Positions 1 to 11,660 are shown, counted from the stretch's first letter. The stretch is 64,000 nucleotides of DNA from Hofstenia miamia (GCA_004352715.1 SCFE01000032.1:1183193-1247192), one strand, 5' to 3'. Numbers and translations: made by a program. Notes: generated by a model not told the origin, from the letters alone.

Positions 1-828
1 TATTTTATTTTCATTCTTCATTTATCTGGTTTGATTATTTAATAAAATGTGCAGCTAGGCGAGTTGTGTCAAGTAGTGGCTGGATCCCATCACGGGATTG
101 ATTCGGAGGGTCCTTGTGCCAGTCACGAAACCACACTTACGTTACGGTTAGGAGTTTTTCGATTCTTGCCTAGTCTGACTATCGATCTACACATGTATGA
201 AATAATTAATGCTTGAAACGACTGGATAGTCGAACCCTAGGAATATACATATTCTTAATAGTAGGAGACTCGACTATAATCGACTGAATAAGTGACCTTA
301 CATGTATCTTTATTAAATGTAAGTTTAGGAAACTGCAATCTTATTAATTAAATTACTAAGCCAATAATTTTACGGTAATGGCTACCTTAATATTATTTAA
401 ATGCAGTTAGTGTCAATGCCCGGTTGCTTTACTTGAACAAATCAACAAACACTTTACAAAAATTGAGTTTAAGTCAGTTACAACTTGACATGAGTGCACA
501 CACTGAGCTAAAGTAAGGTACACATAATTAGTTCCACTTGAGCTGAGATGGTGCAGTGGATTCAGTCATCATTCATGAAGGAGGGGGACTGTGTTGTGGA
601 GATCAGCTTCGGGCAGTAGCCCACAGAAGAACTGAAGAGGAAACGTCACATGGCTCCATCACCTAAACAGTGATAATCAATTTTCGATTAACTTAACTAG
701 TTAACTAAAAAGGAAAAGTTTGGCAATTCAATAACTTAGTAACTCCTCACCTGCAATTTACTGAGTGATAATTATCAACAATAATACATGGTGCAAATAG
801 GCCAGGTGGAGGATGCTACAGAAACCCT
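1..828 (+). repeat. LTR, family 1, 3' part (5' end outside window)
   Basis: From about position 211 this matches 6447-7061 closely and the solo LTR at 9275-10424 more distantly. It ends GAGGATGCTACA, the same end type as the other family-1 copies (GGATGTTACA). Orientation is inferred from the TATAAATAGAG box upstream of the same region in the copies at 5291 and 9275. There is no ORF. The 5' boundary is cut by the window edge, so no target duplication can be read. Confidence 0.7.
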
Positions 829-1714
829 GCAGCTTTTGTTGTAGTTCAATGATTTCAATTGAAATTCTTTCATTGCCATCTTGTATTTCCTCAACAATTG
901 TATTTTACTGAAGGAGTATTCCTGATAATGTTGAATATGATAATTATACAGAATTTCCTTTTTAATCACTAGTAGATATTGTTGTGACTTTTCATTGTAG
1001 GCATTTGTGGGATGAGAAATTTGCTACTGTAGATGTGTCATTGATAATGGAAAGAATTCATCAGTTAAGCTACAAATTTTGATTTGCTGGTGGCTCCCCA
1101 CATATTTTTGAAAACATTTTCAGAAACAATGTTGTGCATCTCTGGATGCTATCACAAGTTTGTTACTAATAAGTGTAATAGGTAAGTTTCCTAATGGTTC
1201 TTCAGGATTGATTATTTGGCTGTAGTACTTTTCAAATGTTGTAGTTAGCTTTGTATTTTTAGTTGGTGGCAACATTAAAATTGAAGTGTCAATTTTTGAA
1301 CATATCAGAGATAGAAATGATAGCTATTTCAAGAAATTTGATTTTTCTGAACTGTTCCCTTCTGATTTTTAGAAGAGGTAAAGTTATTTCAAATTCTCAG
1401 TAAAATATATAGAAATTAACCATAGTGCTGAAGGCAAATTGACATTGGGAGCAAAGGTTTCTTCATAAAGCAAAGTATGAAAATCATTGAGATCAGAGAC
1501 TTATAGAGAATGTTGAATTGTAGTTAGTAACCATTCTACAAAATAATGGCATGCTGTGAAGGAGAAGCTATTGTAATCACTAGCCAGGCATTATTTTTAA
1601 GTTTATCAGCTTTAATTGATTTCTAAATGTTGTTTACTTCATTTATAGTGTTGACCAACTATGAATGAGAAAAAGAAATGTGACTGTTTATTATAGTATT
1701 GGGAGCTCATTTCT

Positions 1715-2239
1715 CTAAAATAAGTTCATAGATACTTGAAACAATATGTTGACATCTATCGGTTTATCCACCAGTAAGCATTGGTATAGGGATATCCTTT
1801 GAAGGAAAAGATTGGTATGTGTGAGTGCTGCAGTTGAGTTATAAAAATCGTGTAAGCCAAGATCATGAAAATTGTAAGGTTTTAAAATAAAGAAATTATC
1901 CAAACTAAGTTCTAATTTGTATAATTCAGAACCACAGAATTTGTTGTTATCCAGATCACTTAATATAATAACAAGTCTAATTTGGAGAAATTTTGCAATG
2001 CAAAATTCTAAAGAGAGTTTTTCCATTCATTTGATATCTGATAGTTCTTCTTGTTTCATAAAGTAAATTATTAAAATATTTTCCAAAGACAAATAAATTT
2101 GAGATTGCCAAACTAGATTATCTTTAAACATAATAAGTTTGTGCATTTTAGTCATTCTAAAATCATTATCAAAGCAAGTGTGACCATGCAAGTAAGAGCA
2201 ATTAAACTCTTCATTTATAGAGTGAGGATAGTAAATCAA
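1715..2239 (-). pseudogene. Two consecutive minus-strand ORFs downstream of integrase, function unknown
   Basis: Two ORFs (70 and 103 codons) follow one another in the same frame, separated only by a stop codon, and lie downstream of the minus-strand integrase relic. Their position would suit a third ORF of a Ty3/gypsy-like element, but I see no signal peptide, cleavage site or recognised motif. A further minus-strand coding-like piece (about 829-1000) abuts the LTR end at 828. They could equally be remnants of another repeat. The position is observed; membership of the element is inferred. Confidence 0.3.
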
Positions 2240-3188
2240 AGTATTTACTGATGAGCATTTTTTGTAAATATTAAGAATGGCATACTAGAATAACTAATAG
2301 AATGATGAGTTGCATCCAATTGTTTATGAATCTCTGCTTTAGTTTCTGGAGAAATATTAATTTGATAATGTATCTTGATTTCTGTGTTGTGATAAAATAG
2401 GGATGTAGAGTTTCAGATCCAACAAAAGTATTTAAAGATCAATGTTTTTCCAAACACTCTTTAGATTGTGAAACAGATTGCTGATTAGAGCATGATGAGC
2501 AGAGAGCATGAGCATTGATGTTTTCTACAATACAGTGGTTGCAATACAGATTCTTCTTGTAAATTAGATAAACAACTCTGTTTTTGGATCATTTGATGTT
2601 TGCACTGGGCCCCTTGATGGTTATGCTAACTGAGTTGTATCAGGGATAGATAACCAAAATTGAATTACCACTTGAACTTGCTCTACTCTCCAAGGTATAC
2701 CAAGGAGAGGAGGGGGGGTTCAACATGTGGGCATAATGGTGTAGTAATTGCAATTGGGTCATTTTTCCATAATAGGATAATAGATTCCATAGGTATCCAA
2801 CTTGTCCACCAGATATGAATGTGGACTCCTATTATGCTGTGGGTGCCACAATCTACATCTGCAGATCAACTACTGATCTGGTAGTTTGCTGATGCTCAAC
2901 ATTACATAGATTGATTTCTTCATTTTGTGAGTGCTAAACAGATAATTTTAGTGATTCACTCCAATTTTCAGAGTGGTTAGTGTTTTAGTGCTCACCCTAT
3001 GGGGAGGCATGGTATGTAGTGGTTAAGAACACTTTTGGATATGTCATAGAACTATCAAACTGTGACTCAGGAATATTGTCTAGCTCAGACATATCAAGGT
3101 ATTTGTTGCTATCTTTGTAATAGTTTTAAATTATTTGTTTTTGTTAATTATAGTTTTTTTAATATCTTTTATTGTTCTTTTTTAAAGG
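2240..3188. other. No gene recognised; short purine tract
   Basis: No convincing coding region on either strand. A purine run (GAGAGGAGGGGGGG, about 2703-2718) followed within a few bases by TGTGGGCATAATGG resembles a polypurine tract and LTR start, but no LTR end could be matched, so no element is called. Confidence 0.3.
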
Positions 3189-4250
3189 TTAGAAGTTACA
3201 TGTTTTTCTGTTGTCTAGAATATAATTATTACATTTTAGGAATTTGGTGATTGCATGATGACCAGTCCAGTGAGTGGCTAGTAGACAGGTTTGTTTATCA
3301 TTGGATGTTTGGATATGGGAAAAAGAATATACCTTATCACCAACCTTATGAGGTGCATTATAAAGATGTTTAATGTAATTATGTGTTTGATGAACTGCAC
3401 TCTTTTTGTTGACCAAGCAAATTGTTTCATATACATTTTGTAGCTCTTGTAATACATTTTTGTTGTGTTGTTTGTAGCTATGGAATTATGTTTTTTATAT
3501 CACATACCTAATGGAGTTACTGCCTTGTGGCCAAAGGTGGCTTTAAAAGGTGTTATGACTTTTGTAGCATGAATGGAAGTATTATAAAAATAATCAATGT
3601 TAGCAAATATGGATAACCATTTTTTGCTTCAGATATGTACAGTTGCAGCACAAGTGAGTTTAGTGTTCTATTCAAAGTCCAACAGCACTATACTTTGCAG
3701 CAGCATGTTCATGAAGAATTTCAAATTGCTGTAGTAATTCTTGTGTCAATGAACTTTCTAATTGTGTGCCATGATCTGTAGTAATTGTTGTCATTGCACC
3801 TAAGTGTAGTACATACAAATTGTTGATGGAATTCTTTGCACTGTTGGGTTAATGATAGGTATCATGTGTGCATATTTGGTGAAGCTGTCAACCACTACAA
3901 GAATGTATTGATAGCCATCATCATTTTTTGCAGTTGTTCAATATCAACATGTACTATTTCATTTGGTGCAGATGATGAAACTTTTTGCAACTCACTGCAT
4001 TGTGAAAGAAAGTAGGTGGTAATAGTAATAACACATGTTTTACATTTATTTATTACTTCATATAGTATTGATAAAAAGCCAAGGCATATAAACTGTGTGT
4101 TTAAAGTTTTCTATATTTGGATGACCCAAACATGGCCTTACTCATGGAATTTCCATGTTATATCTCTTGTAGTATTCAGGAAGCACTATGTGATTGTGGT
4201 ATTTATCAGCTACAAAGGGAAGTCCATTTGTTGTAAGTTTCCAATAATAT
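3189..4250 (-). pseudogene. Ty3/gypsy-like integrase, degenerate
   Basis: Read on the minus strand, the segment shows a zinc-binding CKTC part (about 4050), then a catalytic-core pattern: a block with VHVDIE (first Asp), a VVVDSFTKYA block, TDHGTQLES (second Asp), and a degraded block in the place of the third acidic residue. The C-terminal part (3189-3416) has PHKVGDKVYSFS, the GDxV region typical of retroelement integrases. Stops and frame changes occur throughout, so it is a relic. It lies downstream of RNase H and RT on the same strand, which is the Ty3/gypsy gene order. Confidence 0.7.
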
Positions 4251-4487
4251 GAATTAAAATATTTAGTAAATTTTTTTTTAATTGTGTAATAGTTTGTTTT
4301 AATTTGTTAATTATTTTTATTAATTATATATTGTTTTTCTGGTGTTTCATTATTTCATCCTCTGATATTTCCTCCTTAAGCTGAATAGCAATATCAGGTA
4401 ACTTGATTTTGAGATATAAGGAAATGGGACTTATCATATATTTGTTTTACATAGTCACAATAGTATTGAGCAAGAGCTAACATTAAT

Positions 4488-4736
4488 TCAGCATTGGTAT
4501 GTTGTTTCTCCTTTATGGTGAACAATGGTGAAGTTGAAGTTTGCTAGGTATTTGATCCAATGAGCTATTATGTTATATTGCTCACCTGAAAATTTTTTAA
4601 GACATCTAAGGCCAGATTTGTTGGTGTGGAGTGTAAAATGTGACTTCTTAACACTTTCAACAAGAACAAACATTTTTACTTTTGTTGAACTGTAATTGAG
4701 TTCTGATGGTTGGAATTTTCTTTTAAAAATTTGCAT
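4488..4736 (-). pseudogene. Ty3/gypsy-like RNase H fragment
   Basis: The 82-codon reading frame carries the C-terminal RNase H pattern of Ty3/gypsy pol: a hydrophobic strand followed by LHTNKSGL, then EQYN..AHWI.YLANFNF and the closing IVHHKGE. The last motif corresponds to the family's V.H.PG.xN..AD end, here truncated. It lies between RT (upstream on the minus strand) and integrase (downstream). Upstream and downstream frames are interrupted. Confidence 0.65.
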
Positions 4737-4959
4737 AAGTAATTTGATTCAATTTATGAATTGGCTTAATGTTGCACCTATGTCAACAGAACTAGTGTGG
4801 CAATCAACAATGAATTTCTTTGAAAAATCAGGTTAATTGAGACTAGGCAATTTTTTTAATTCAGCTTTTAATTTATTTAATTCATTTTGATGGTGCCATG
4901 ACTATTTCAAAGGAATTTAATTTTTAAGAAGTTGGAAACATGAATATTCTTGTCAAATT

Positions 4960-5290
4960 TGATTGGTATAAAAGCTTGGTAATATTTAAATAAACCTAAG
5001 ATGCTTTGTAGATCTCTTTTATTATTGAGAGGTGTAATTTTGTCTATTGCACTTCAGGTATCTTCTTTCAAATTTATTTTATTGTGTTGAATTCATCAAC
5101 CTAGGATAATTACAGATGTCTGAAGTAATTTACATCTTTGCTGTTGATTGTTAAGCCATACTGTTTTAATAAGTTTAATTTCTTAACTAGCTTTTCAATG
5201 GTATGTGATGCTACCAAAATTTTGTCAATATATGTAGCAATACCATCTTCTAAATTGTTATTAGATGCTTTTAGTATTTTAGTTACATAT
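4960..5290 (-). pseudogene. Ty3/gypsy-like reverse transcriptase fragment (palm/thumb), truncated by an LTR
   Basis: The minus-strand frame contains ATYIDKILVAS, the RT active-site box with the second catalytic Asp replaced by Lys (YIDK for YxDD), followed by the helix EKLVKKLNLLKQYGLTINSK. Further on, at about 4965-5050, comes the thumb motif LQSILGLFKYYQAFIP. Coding similarity stops at 5290, where a family-1 LTR begins with TGTAGCATG, so everything upstream (fingers, protease, gag) is missing. Active-site loss and frameshifts make it non-functional. Confidence 0.75.
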
Positions 5291-6430
5291 TGTAGCATGA
5301 TCCAAAGCATAATGCTGCTAAGAAGAGAAGATCAGATGATTAGTCAGTTGATAGGATTATTATTGAATTATTAATTATTGATTATAAATTTAAAATTAAT
5401 TATCATCATTATGTTTGCAAAATGCAACTAAGAAACAATATTGCAAATTAGTACTTGTTGATGAATAATTTGACAAAATGAAGGGGCAATAACGCTTCCA
5501 TTATTTTTAGCCATTTTGGTAGATGATAGAATTCAAATTTCAAATGACAGGTACTTTTTCAATTTAACTATAAATAGAGTGAGAATCAATTTGGAAACTG
5601 TTGAAGTAAATTCTTCAAAAATCTTATCTTTAGATTACTTTCAGTTTGTTTATTATTAAATCATGTCAAGCTAAATGGTAGATGCATTAGCAGTGGCTTG
5701 GGCACACATTGGGAGTGATTTGAGGGTCCTTGATCCAACCATGAACCTGCATTTATGTTAGAGGTACAAATAATAGTTTTTCTCCATTTAGCTGACTATT
5801 GATTCATTCATTTGCATGTATTAAATAATTTACTTTCAGAGATAAGGCTAGTTAGCCTACTGTAGGTTATATTTATATTAAATTATCTGGACTAATTAGG
5901 TGACCCATAAATAGACTGATAAATAGACCAAGCATGTATTGTTATCTAAATGTAAGTTAGGAAGCTTTGTTTATCTATATTAACTAAAGCCAATAATTTT
6001 TGGTAATGGCTGAAGTGATATTTATTAAGCAGCTAGTGACATTGCCAGGTTGCAAAGTGTAAAGTTATACAATACAAATTGAGTTTAAGTCAGTTACATC
6101 CAGCCTTGGGGGTTGTAGTGAGTTAGGATAGGGAACACATAAGCTACTTCATTGAGCTGAGACTTGGAGACAATCCATCAGCAGTGAAGACCACAAGTGT
6201 TGGAAGATTTGTAGATCTGTGTCAGCCAGAGGCCTTATAGAAGATCAGCCATTGGGAAAACTATGACAATCACATCACACCTAAATAGTGTTCAGCTACA
6301 ATCAATGTTAATAAAAGTGAACTAAAATTGTTAATAAAATGAAGCAGTTGATATAAGTACATTCTTACCCACAATTAACAAAGAATTACATCTAAAAAGG
6401 ATTATTACCATTGTGTTAAAGCCCAGTAGC
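5291..6430 (+). repeat. LTR, family 1, diverged copy inserted into the RT relic
   Basis: Begins TGTAGCATGATCC, like the solo LTR at 9275 (TGTAGCATCATTC), and carries ACTATAAATAGAGTG at about 5566 at the same relative place as ACTATAAATAGAGTA in the solo LTR, a plausible promoter TATA box. Similarity to the solo LTR continues through the region to about 6400. Its 3' end is lost where a second, less diverged family-1 piece (6447 onwards) begins. Confidence 0.6.
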
Positions 6431-6446
6431 AATAAAATAATAGAAG

Positions 6447-7061
6447 CCTGAAACGACTGGATAGTTGAACCCTAAGCATATATATCTAATCTTAAAAGTA
6501 GGAGACTAGACTATAATTCACCAAATAAATGACTTTACATGTATCATTATTAAATGTAAGCATAGGAAGCAACTGCAATATTATTAATTAAATCACAAAG
6601 CCAATAATTTTACGGTAATGGCTACCTTAATATTATTTAAATGCAGTTAGTGTCAATGCCCAGTTGCTTTACTTAAACAAATCAACAAACACTTTACAAA
6701 AATTGAGTTTAAGTCAGTTACAACTTGACATGAGTGCACACACTGAGCTAAAGTAAGGTACACATAATTAGTTCCAATTGAGCTGAGATGGTGCAGTGGA
6801 TTCAGTCATCATTCATGAAGGAGGAGAACTGTGTTGTGGAGATCGGCTTTGGGCAGTAGCCCACAGAAGAACTGAAGAGGAAACGTCACACGGCTTCATC
6901 ACCTAAACAGTGATAATCAATATATTTGATTAACTTAACTAGTTAACTAAAAAGGAAAGTTTGGCGATTCAATAACTTAGTAACTCCTCACCTGCAATTT
7001 ACTGAGTGCTAATTATCAACAATAATACACGGTGCAAATAAGCCAGGTGGAGGATGTTACA
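6447..7061 (+). repeat. LTR, family 1, 3' part; displaced by inversion
   Basis: Nearly the same sequence as 211-828, ending AGGATGTTACA at 7061. The following four bases TCAG are the reverse complement of CTGA at 8872-8875, which follows the other half of a family-1 LTR. Together they behave as the two separated halves of one LTR insertion with a CTGA target duplication (see findings). Confidence 0.6.
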
Positions 7062-7065
7062 TCAG

Positions 7066-8290
7066 CTGCCCCATTTTTCCAAGTTGATGTTATTGATTTC
7101 TCATTGGGTATTGAGTTTGAGGGCAATGTTGGTTGACTGTAGCAATTTATTTTCTCTGAACATCTCTTCTTGCAATTTGCTGATTATTGTGATTACTTCT
7201 ATCAGGCATTTCTTTCCTCTCTAGTCATTTCCAATGTTTTCATCATTTTTGTATAAGCACACTTTGGGTAATCAGCTTTTTGTGTTTTTTTTTGTGATGA
7301 TTTCATTGGCTTTAGTATTCTTGATGATTATCTCTTTAGTTTCAGTTTCTTCTCTTCTTATTACATTTTGTGTTGTTATCCATAGCTGCTGATTGGTTGC
7401 TTTCAGCTTACTTTTGGAGGTTGCTCCCAACATATACTTTTTGGGGTCACTTATGATGTCTATTTCACTGGGACAGATTCCTGTGTGGTTTGCCAGATAT
7501 ATTATGCTTGGCCTACCCAGTGGCTGCTCTCTTGTCATCAGGAGGTGACATCATTGAGGTGTTTACAGTTTGTAGTAACCAGTTTTTTACATTTGTTGTT
7601 ATAGGTGTGATTGTGATCTCATATTTCTTTATTTATGCTATTACTTTCTTTTCTTTCTTCATTAGTGGTAGTATGGCTTTCTTGTTTTGCATTAGCATTA
7701 TTGCTATTATCCATGCTGTTGTACATGCTTTAATTTCTGGTGCATTCTTTTCTTAAAGAGCATTTTCTTGAATTCCCTTTTAGAGTTCATTTCATGTGCT
7801 CTTCTGATTTCTTGTAGTACCATTTCTACTGATTTATGGTACACCTTTATGGCTGATTTTATGTCTATTAGTGGCCATTCATCTTCTATTGGTTATCACC
7901 ATTTATGTTGTTCCATGTGTTCATGATTTGTTTGAGGTGATCCAGCATTTGGTTCATGCTGCATTTTATGTATACAATCTGAGTTCTTCTAAGTTAGCCA
8001 TGGTTTCCAAGAGTTCCATGGTTCTCATTTGGCTTAATATGTTGATTGCTATTTTTGGCTCCACCATTATGCATTATGCTGGTGCCATCCGACTAAGTTG
8101 TAGATCTGTTTTTATTATTTCTGATAGATCTTCTTTGTCAGTGTTTCTCATGACAAATAAATTTTTGAGTTTGTCCTCCAGGTTGTATATGAATTCCGGT
8201 ATGTTTTTTATGATCTTATATTTTTCCAATTATTTCTGCTAGGACTGGTCTGTTTGTTGTTTTTCAACAATTTCCTTTTCTGTTATTTCT
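7066..8290 (-). pseudogene. Lone-ORF LTR element, copy A: N-terminal part of the ORF, inverted
   Basis: Minus-strand coding-like sequence with several stops. Recognisable blocks run from 8290 down to 7066: a helical, Lys/Glu-rich start; a block with IKVYHKSVEMVLQEIRRA; PSIIYLANHTG; the block DPKKYMLGATSKSK; QLWITTQNVIRREE; and DYPKCAYTKMMK. The last block matches NYPQCAYTKIIK on the plus strand at about 34770 in copy C, and KYMLGATSK has a counterpart in copy D near 59325. No pol, protease, zinc knuckle or recognised domain is visible. It could be a highly diverged Gag-like protein; that is a guess from its helical character and position. Confidence 0.55.
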
Positions 8291-8296
8291 TCCTTT

Positions 8297-8475
8297 AGAT
8301 TATGCAGCAAAATCGTCACTCAATGGGAGGCATTACTGCAAGTCACCAGGCAGCACTGCTACGCAGAAGTTTCATCATGGGATGACATATTGGCCAAAGA
8401 GGTGATTGAAGAAGCCCAAAAGTTGTTGTGTGGTGCTACTGTCCAAAGCCTTAACAGTGCAATGGGGGGCATGTA
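8297..8475 (+). other. Short open coding-like fragment, origin unknown
   Basis: About 58 codons open on the plus strand with protein-like composition (blocks QWEALLQVTRQHCYAEVSSW and DDILAKEVIEEAQKLL), ending at a TAG inside ATGGGGGGCATGTAG. It lies between the inverted ORF piece and an antisense LTR half. I do not recognise it. It may come from the 5' region of the same element or from an unrelated repeat. Confidence 0.3.
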
Positions 8476-8479
8476 GAGT

Positions 8480-8871
8480 CACTCAGGGCCTCTTTTTATT
8501 TATACTTTAATTTTCAAGCACTCTCAACATAATTTGGTGCTATTTTATTTAATGAATTGTTAATTTGTGATTATTTCGAGCCTAAGTTTTGAACTTAGTG
8601 ACCGTCCAATTTTGAATTTCAAATAATTCTTCTTCCAATATGGCTGTTCATACATAAGTGTAATTTCGCTCATTGCAATTTGTCAAATGTTTCTTGATCA
8701 GCTATCAAGTTTCTCTTACTTTGCACAATATTGTAGCTTAGTTGCATCTTACAAAATGAATAGAATCATTAACTAAATTTTACAATCATATTTTTGATTA
8801 TATTTAATCACTATATTCATTCAACATTAATCCTTTGTTTGTTGCAGCTATTCTTTTGGGATGATGCTACA
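8480..8871 (-). repeat. LTR, family 1, 5' (U3) part, antisense
   Basis: On the minus strand it begins TGTAGCATCATCCC at 8871 and shares blocks with the U3 of the copies at 5291 and 9275, including the ATGCAACTAAG stretch and a region around CAGCCATATTGG. A minus-strand AGTATAAATAAAAAG at about 8500 fits the TATA position. CTGA at 8872-8875 directly follows and matches the flank of the complementary LTR half at 7062. Confidence 0.6.
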
Positions 8872-8875
8872 CTGA

Positions 8876-10710
8876 AGCCCCAGTGAAATGTCATGGATAG
8901 ACAAAAATGATGAGTGCCTACTGGTAGAAATAACAATAAAGCAAGAACACAAAGACAACATAGTAAAGAGAAGCTATGGCAAAGTCTATGAAAAGGAAAC
9001 TAAATCCATGATAAAAATACTATGCACAGAAGTGTTCACAAGAACAGAGATATGACAAATACTATGATGTCACATGATGACTAGATATAATAACAATGAT
9101 AAGGCTAGGCAAGAACAACCCAGAAGATATAACTACACAAGAAATAAAAGACAACATAAGTGCATTCTACAATAAAGCATTGATCTCTAGATCATTACAT
9201 TCTACATATGAATTCTTCTGCCAAAACATAATAATTCACCCAGATCTAGTACATGCAAGTAGAATAGACGCCATTGTAGCATCATTCAAATAAATCATAA
9301 GCTGCTAACATTGATTATGATAAATAAGAAAGTAAGATTTGAAAATGATTATGATTAAAAATATATTGCAAAAAGTTAGGTTCAGCTTAGATTAATTTGT
9401 ACAATGCAACCAAGAAAAAAAACTGCAATTGATTATGAATTAGTATTTGTTGATACTAATAATTTTGACTAGGTAAAGGGGGCAAAATGACTTCCACTAT
9501 TTTTAGCCTCCATCTTAGCAGATGAACAATTTAAAATTTGAAATCAACAGGTACTTTTTTGAGCTACTATAAATAGAGTAAGATTCTTGCAAACAATTGA
9601 TAAAGAAATTTCTTTGGAATTCTTACATTGTTTCTTTGCTAGGGTTTGGTTATTTAATATGATGTCAATCTAAACTAGTTGTGTTTAGTAGTGGTCTGGA
9701 TCCATCATGGGAATGATTCAAGGTCTTTGTGCCAGACCATGAAAGTGCACTTAAGTTAGGTATAGGGGATTTATTCTCATTTAGTTGACTACTGATCATT
9801 ATCTACATGTATTAAGCATAACAAGCTCAAAATATGGCTGGTAAGCCAAAACCTAGGAGTTATATTTTTATTATTTCTAGATCCAAATTAATGACAATAA
9901 TGTGACCAATAATGTGACCCAACATGCATTAATTTTTAAATGTAGGTAAGGATCTGCTGTATAATTAAACTGGTTATTAAAGCCAATATATTTTGGTATG
10001 GCTACATGTAATATTAATTACACAGCTAGTAACACGTCAGGTTGCCTGAATATGAATCACTTTTACAAATAGAGTTTAAGTTGAGTTGTGTCTTGTTTTG
10101 AGTATGCACTGAGCTAGGATAGGTTACACATAAGCTATATTGATGAGCTGTGAAGTAGAACTCAACCAAGTGGATCACTGGCAAACAAGTGAAACTGGAT
10201 GTGGAGATCAGCTTTGATCAGATGCTCACTATTGATCATTGGAAGAGATATATGTGGCTTCATTACCTAAATAGTGATTGGTTATATTTTGTTAATTTAA
10301 GTTAATGGAACTATGTGAAAGCTAAATCAGTGTTAAGTTAGTAAATCCCTACCTGTAAGTACACAGCTAATGTTATAAAGTAACACAGGAGAAACAGTGA
10401 CAAGGCCTGGTAGAGGATGTTACACCATAATGACACTAATGGTAGCAATAAAAGGACTGAAACTATACAGAAGACATTATGACAAGTTTAAGAAAAAAAC
10501 TCAATGAATTACACAGCATATGCACTATATCTCACTCTCTCAAGGATCCACAGTTAATTTGAAACAAAAACTATGGAAAAAGATGTCATAATGAAATTAA
10601 CTAAACAAGAAGAATATCATCATATGCACTGGGAGATGCCAGAAGCAGCAGATCTAATTAAGAGTGCAGATGCAATGATACATGGGAAACAAGCTGTCAT
10701 CCTTAATTAA
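8876..10710 (+). pseudogene. Lone-ORF LTR element, copy A: C-terminal part of the ORF, interrupted by a solo LTR
   Basis: Coding resumes on the plus strand at 8876 with MSWIDKNDECLLVEIT, matching LSWVNMDDERLLVEIT of copy C. It continues to about 9055 (GKVYEKETKSMIKILC), loses roughly 0.6 kb relative to copy C, and resumes with RLGKNNPEDIT and HPDLVHASRIDAI up to 9270. A 1150-bp solo LTR then splits it, and the end (10429-10710: AIKGLKLYR, then the terminal AVILN) reaches a TAA at 10708. Stops and frameshifts are frequent. No function can be assigned. A polypurine tract and LTR follow within 20 bp, so this is the last ORF of the element. Confidence 0.6.
9275..10424 (+). mobile_element. Solo LTR, family 1, complete with 4-bp target duplication
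   Basis: Starts TGTAGCATCATTC and ends AGAGGATGTTACA, flanked on both sides by CCAT (9271-9274 and 10425-10428). The flanking ORF is collinear with copy C once the insert is disregarded. ACTATAAATAGAG at about 9566 is a likely TATA box. The termini form short inverted repeats (TGTA.CATC/GATG.TACA). It contains no internal coding region, as expected after LTR-LTR recombination. Confidence 0.85.
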
Positions 10711-10717
10711 CTATGGT

Positions 10718-10726
10718 GATGGGGGA
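10718..10726 (+). promoter_or_regulatory. Polypurine tract of copy A
   Basis: GATGGGGGA immediately precedes the LTR start TGTGACATAATTGG and follows the ORF stop by 7 bp. The same arrangement occurs at 32934-32943 and 36405-36414 in copy C (GGAGGGGGAG before TGTGACATAATC). Confidence 0.65.
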
Positions 10727-11660
10727 TGTGACATAATTGGTAGGAAAAAGGGAAACAAAAAAAGAAGGAAACAAATACTAACAATAAACTGTGATTTATT
10801 TATTCCCTTTTTGTAAATCAACCAATTATCTCTTTTGATTAAGTGTAAATCCAATTTTAGTGTAGTTATGACAAACCATTTATCAGCAAGTTGTTTTGCC
10901 AAAAAGCTAGTGTGAAGTCATGATAGCTAATCAATGGTGACTAATAGTGACATTGCATAATCAGATGAAGGAAATGTAAACATCAAAAGACAGGTACATA
11001 CTAGACATTAAATTGTTTGTGTAATTTCTAATATCAAAATCATGTAATCAAATTAGAAGATGATGAACTAATTTTCACCAGGATTATCTTTTATTTAAAT
11101 CAGGTTTGATTAATAATGATAATGAAAAGCTAAATCATTCAAGCACATGAGTAGTTCCAAGTGGTCCCCACATTCAGTTGAAGGACCTTTGGAGCCAGCA
11201 CACACTCAGCCATTAATCACACAGTGTGGGTGGTAGCTTGGACTGAAAGTGTGCTCTTAGGTTATTTATAGGCTCCCATGAATAACAAGCTGTCAAAAAA
11301 TAGCTGGAAAGCTACCCTTATGCTAACCATTTGTTTAGATCCAAATTCCCACAGTGTTATAATAAATAAATCTTATTATGACATGCCTGACAATTTATAA
11401 CAAGGGTAATTAATACACTAAATTAATCAAGAAAACATCCACACTGAGAACATCTTAAGACACCATTTGATCTCCACCACCTGGCAACTGTTACCAACAA
11501 GCTCTTCTCATCTCTTGTTGCATGGCACTGCTTTGGACCTTGACCCTGTGAAGAGCTGACAATCATAACTTTTTACAATGTATTTTTAATCATAATTGTT
11601 TTTGATCTTATTCTTCTTAATTGACATTAGCAGCTTTGAATTAATTTGGATGATGCTACA
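10727..11660 (+). repeat. 3' LTR of copy A, family 2
   Basis: Starts TGTGACATAATTGG right after the polypurine tract and ends TTTGGATGATGCTACA. It shares long blocks with 12000-13127 and, inverted, with 14740-15239. Relative to the 12000 copy it lacks a segment of a few hundred bases. The following CTAG may be one half of a target duplication, but the matching left flank cannot be found because the 5' end of copy A is rearranged. Confidence 0.7.

Noticed and set aside
7490-8242. Plus-strand ORFs of 88 and 123 codons with hydrophobic translation
   Set aside because: They are the antisense of the copy A lone-ORF region, whose minus-strand reading matches copies C and D.
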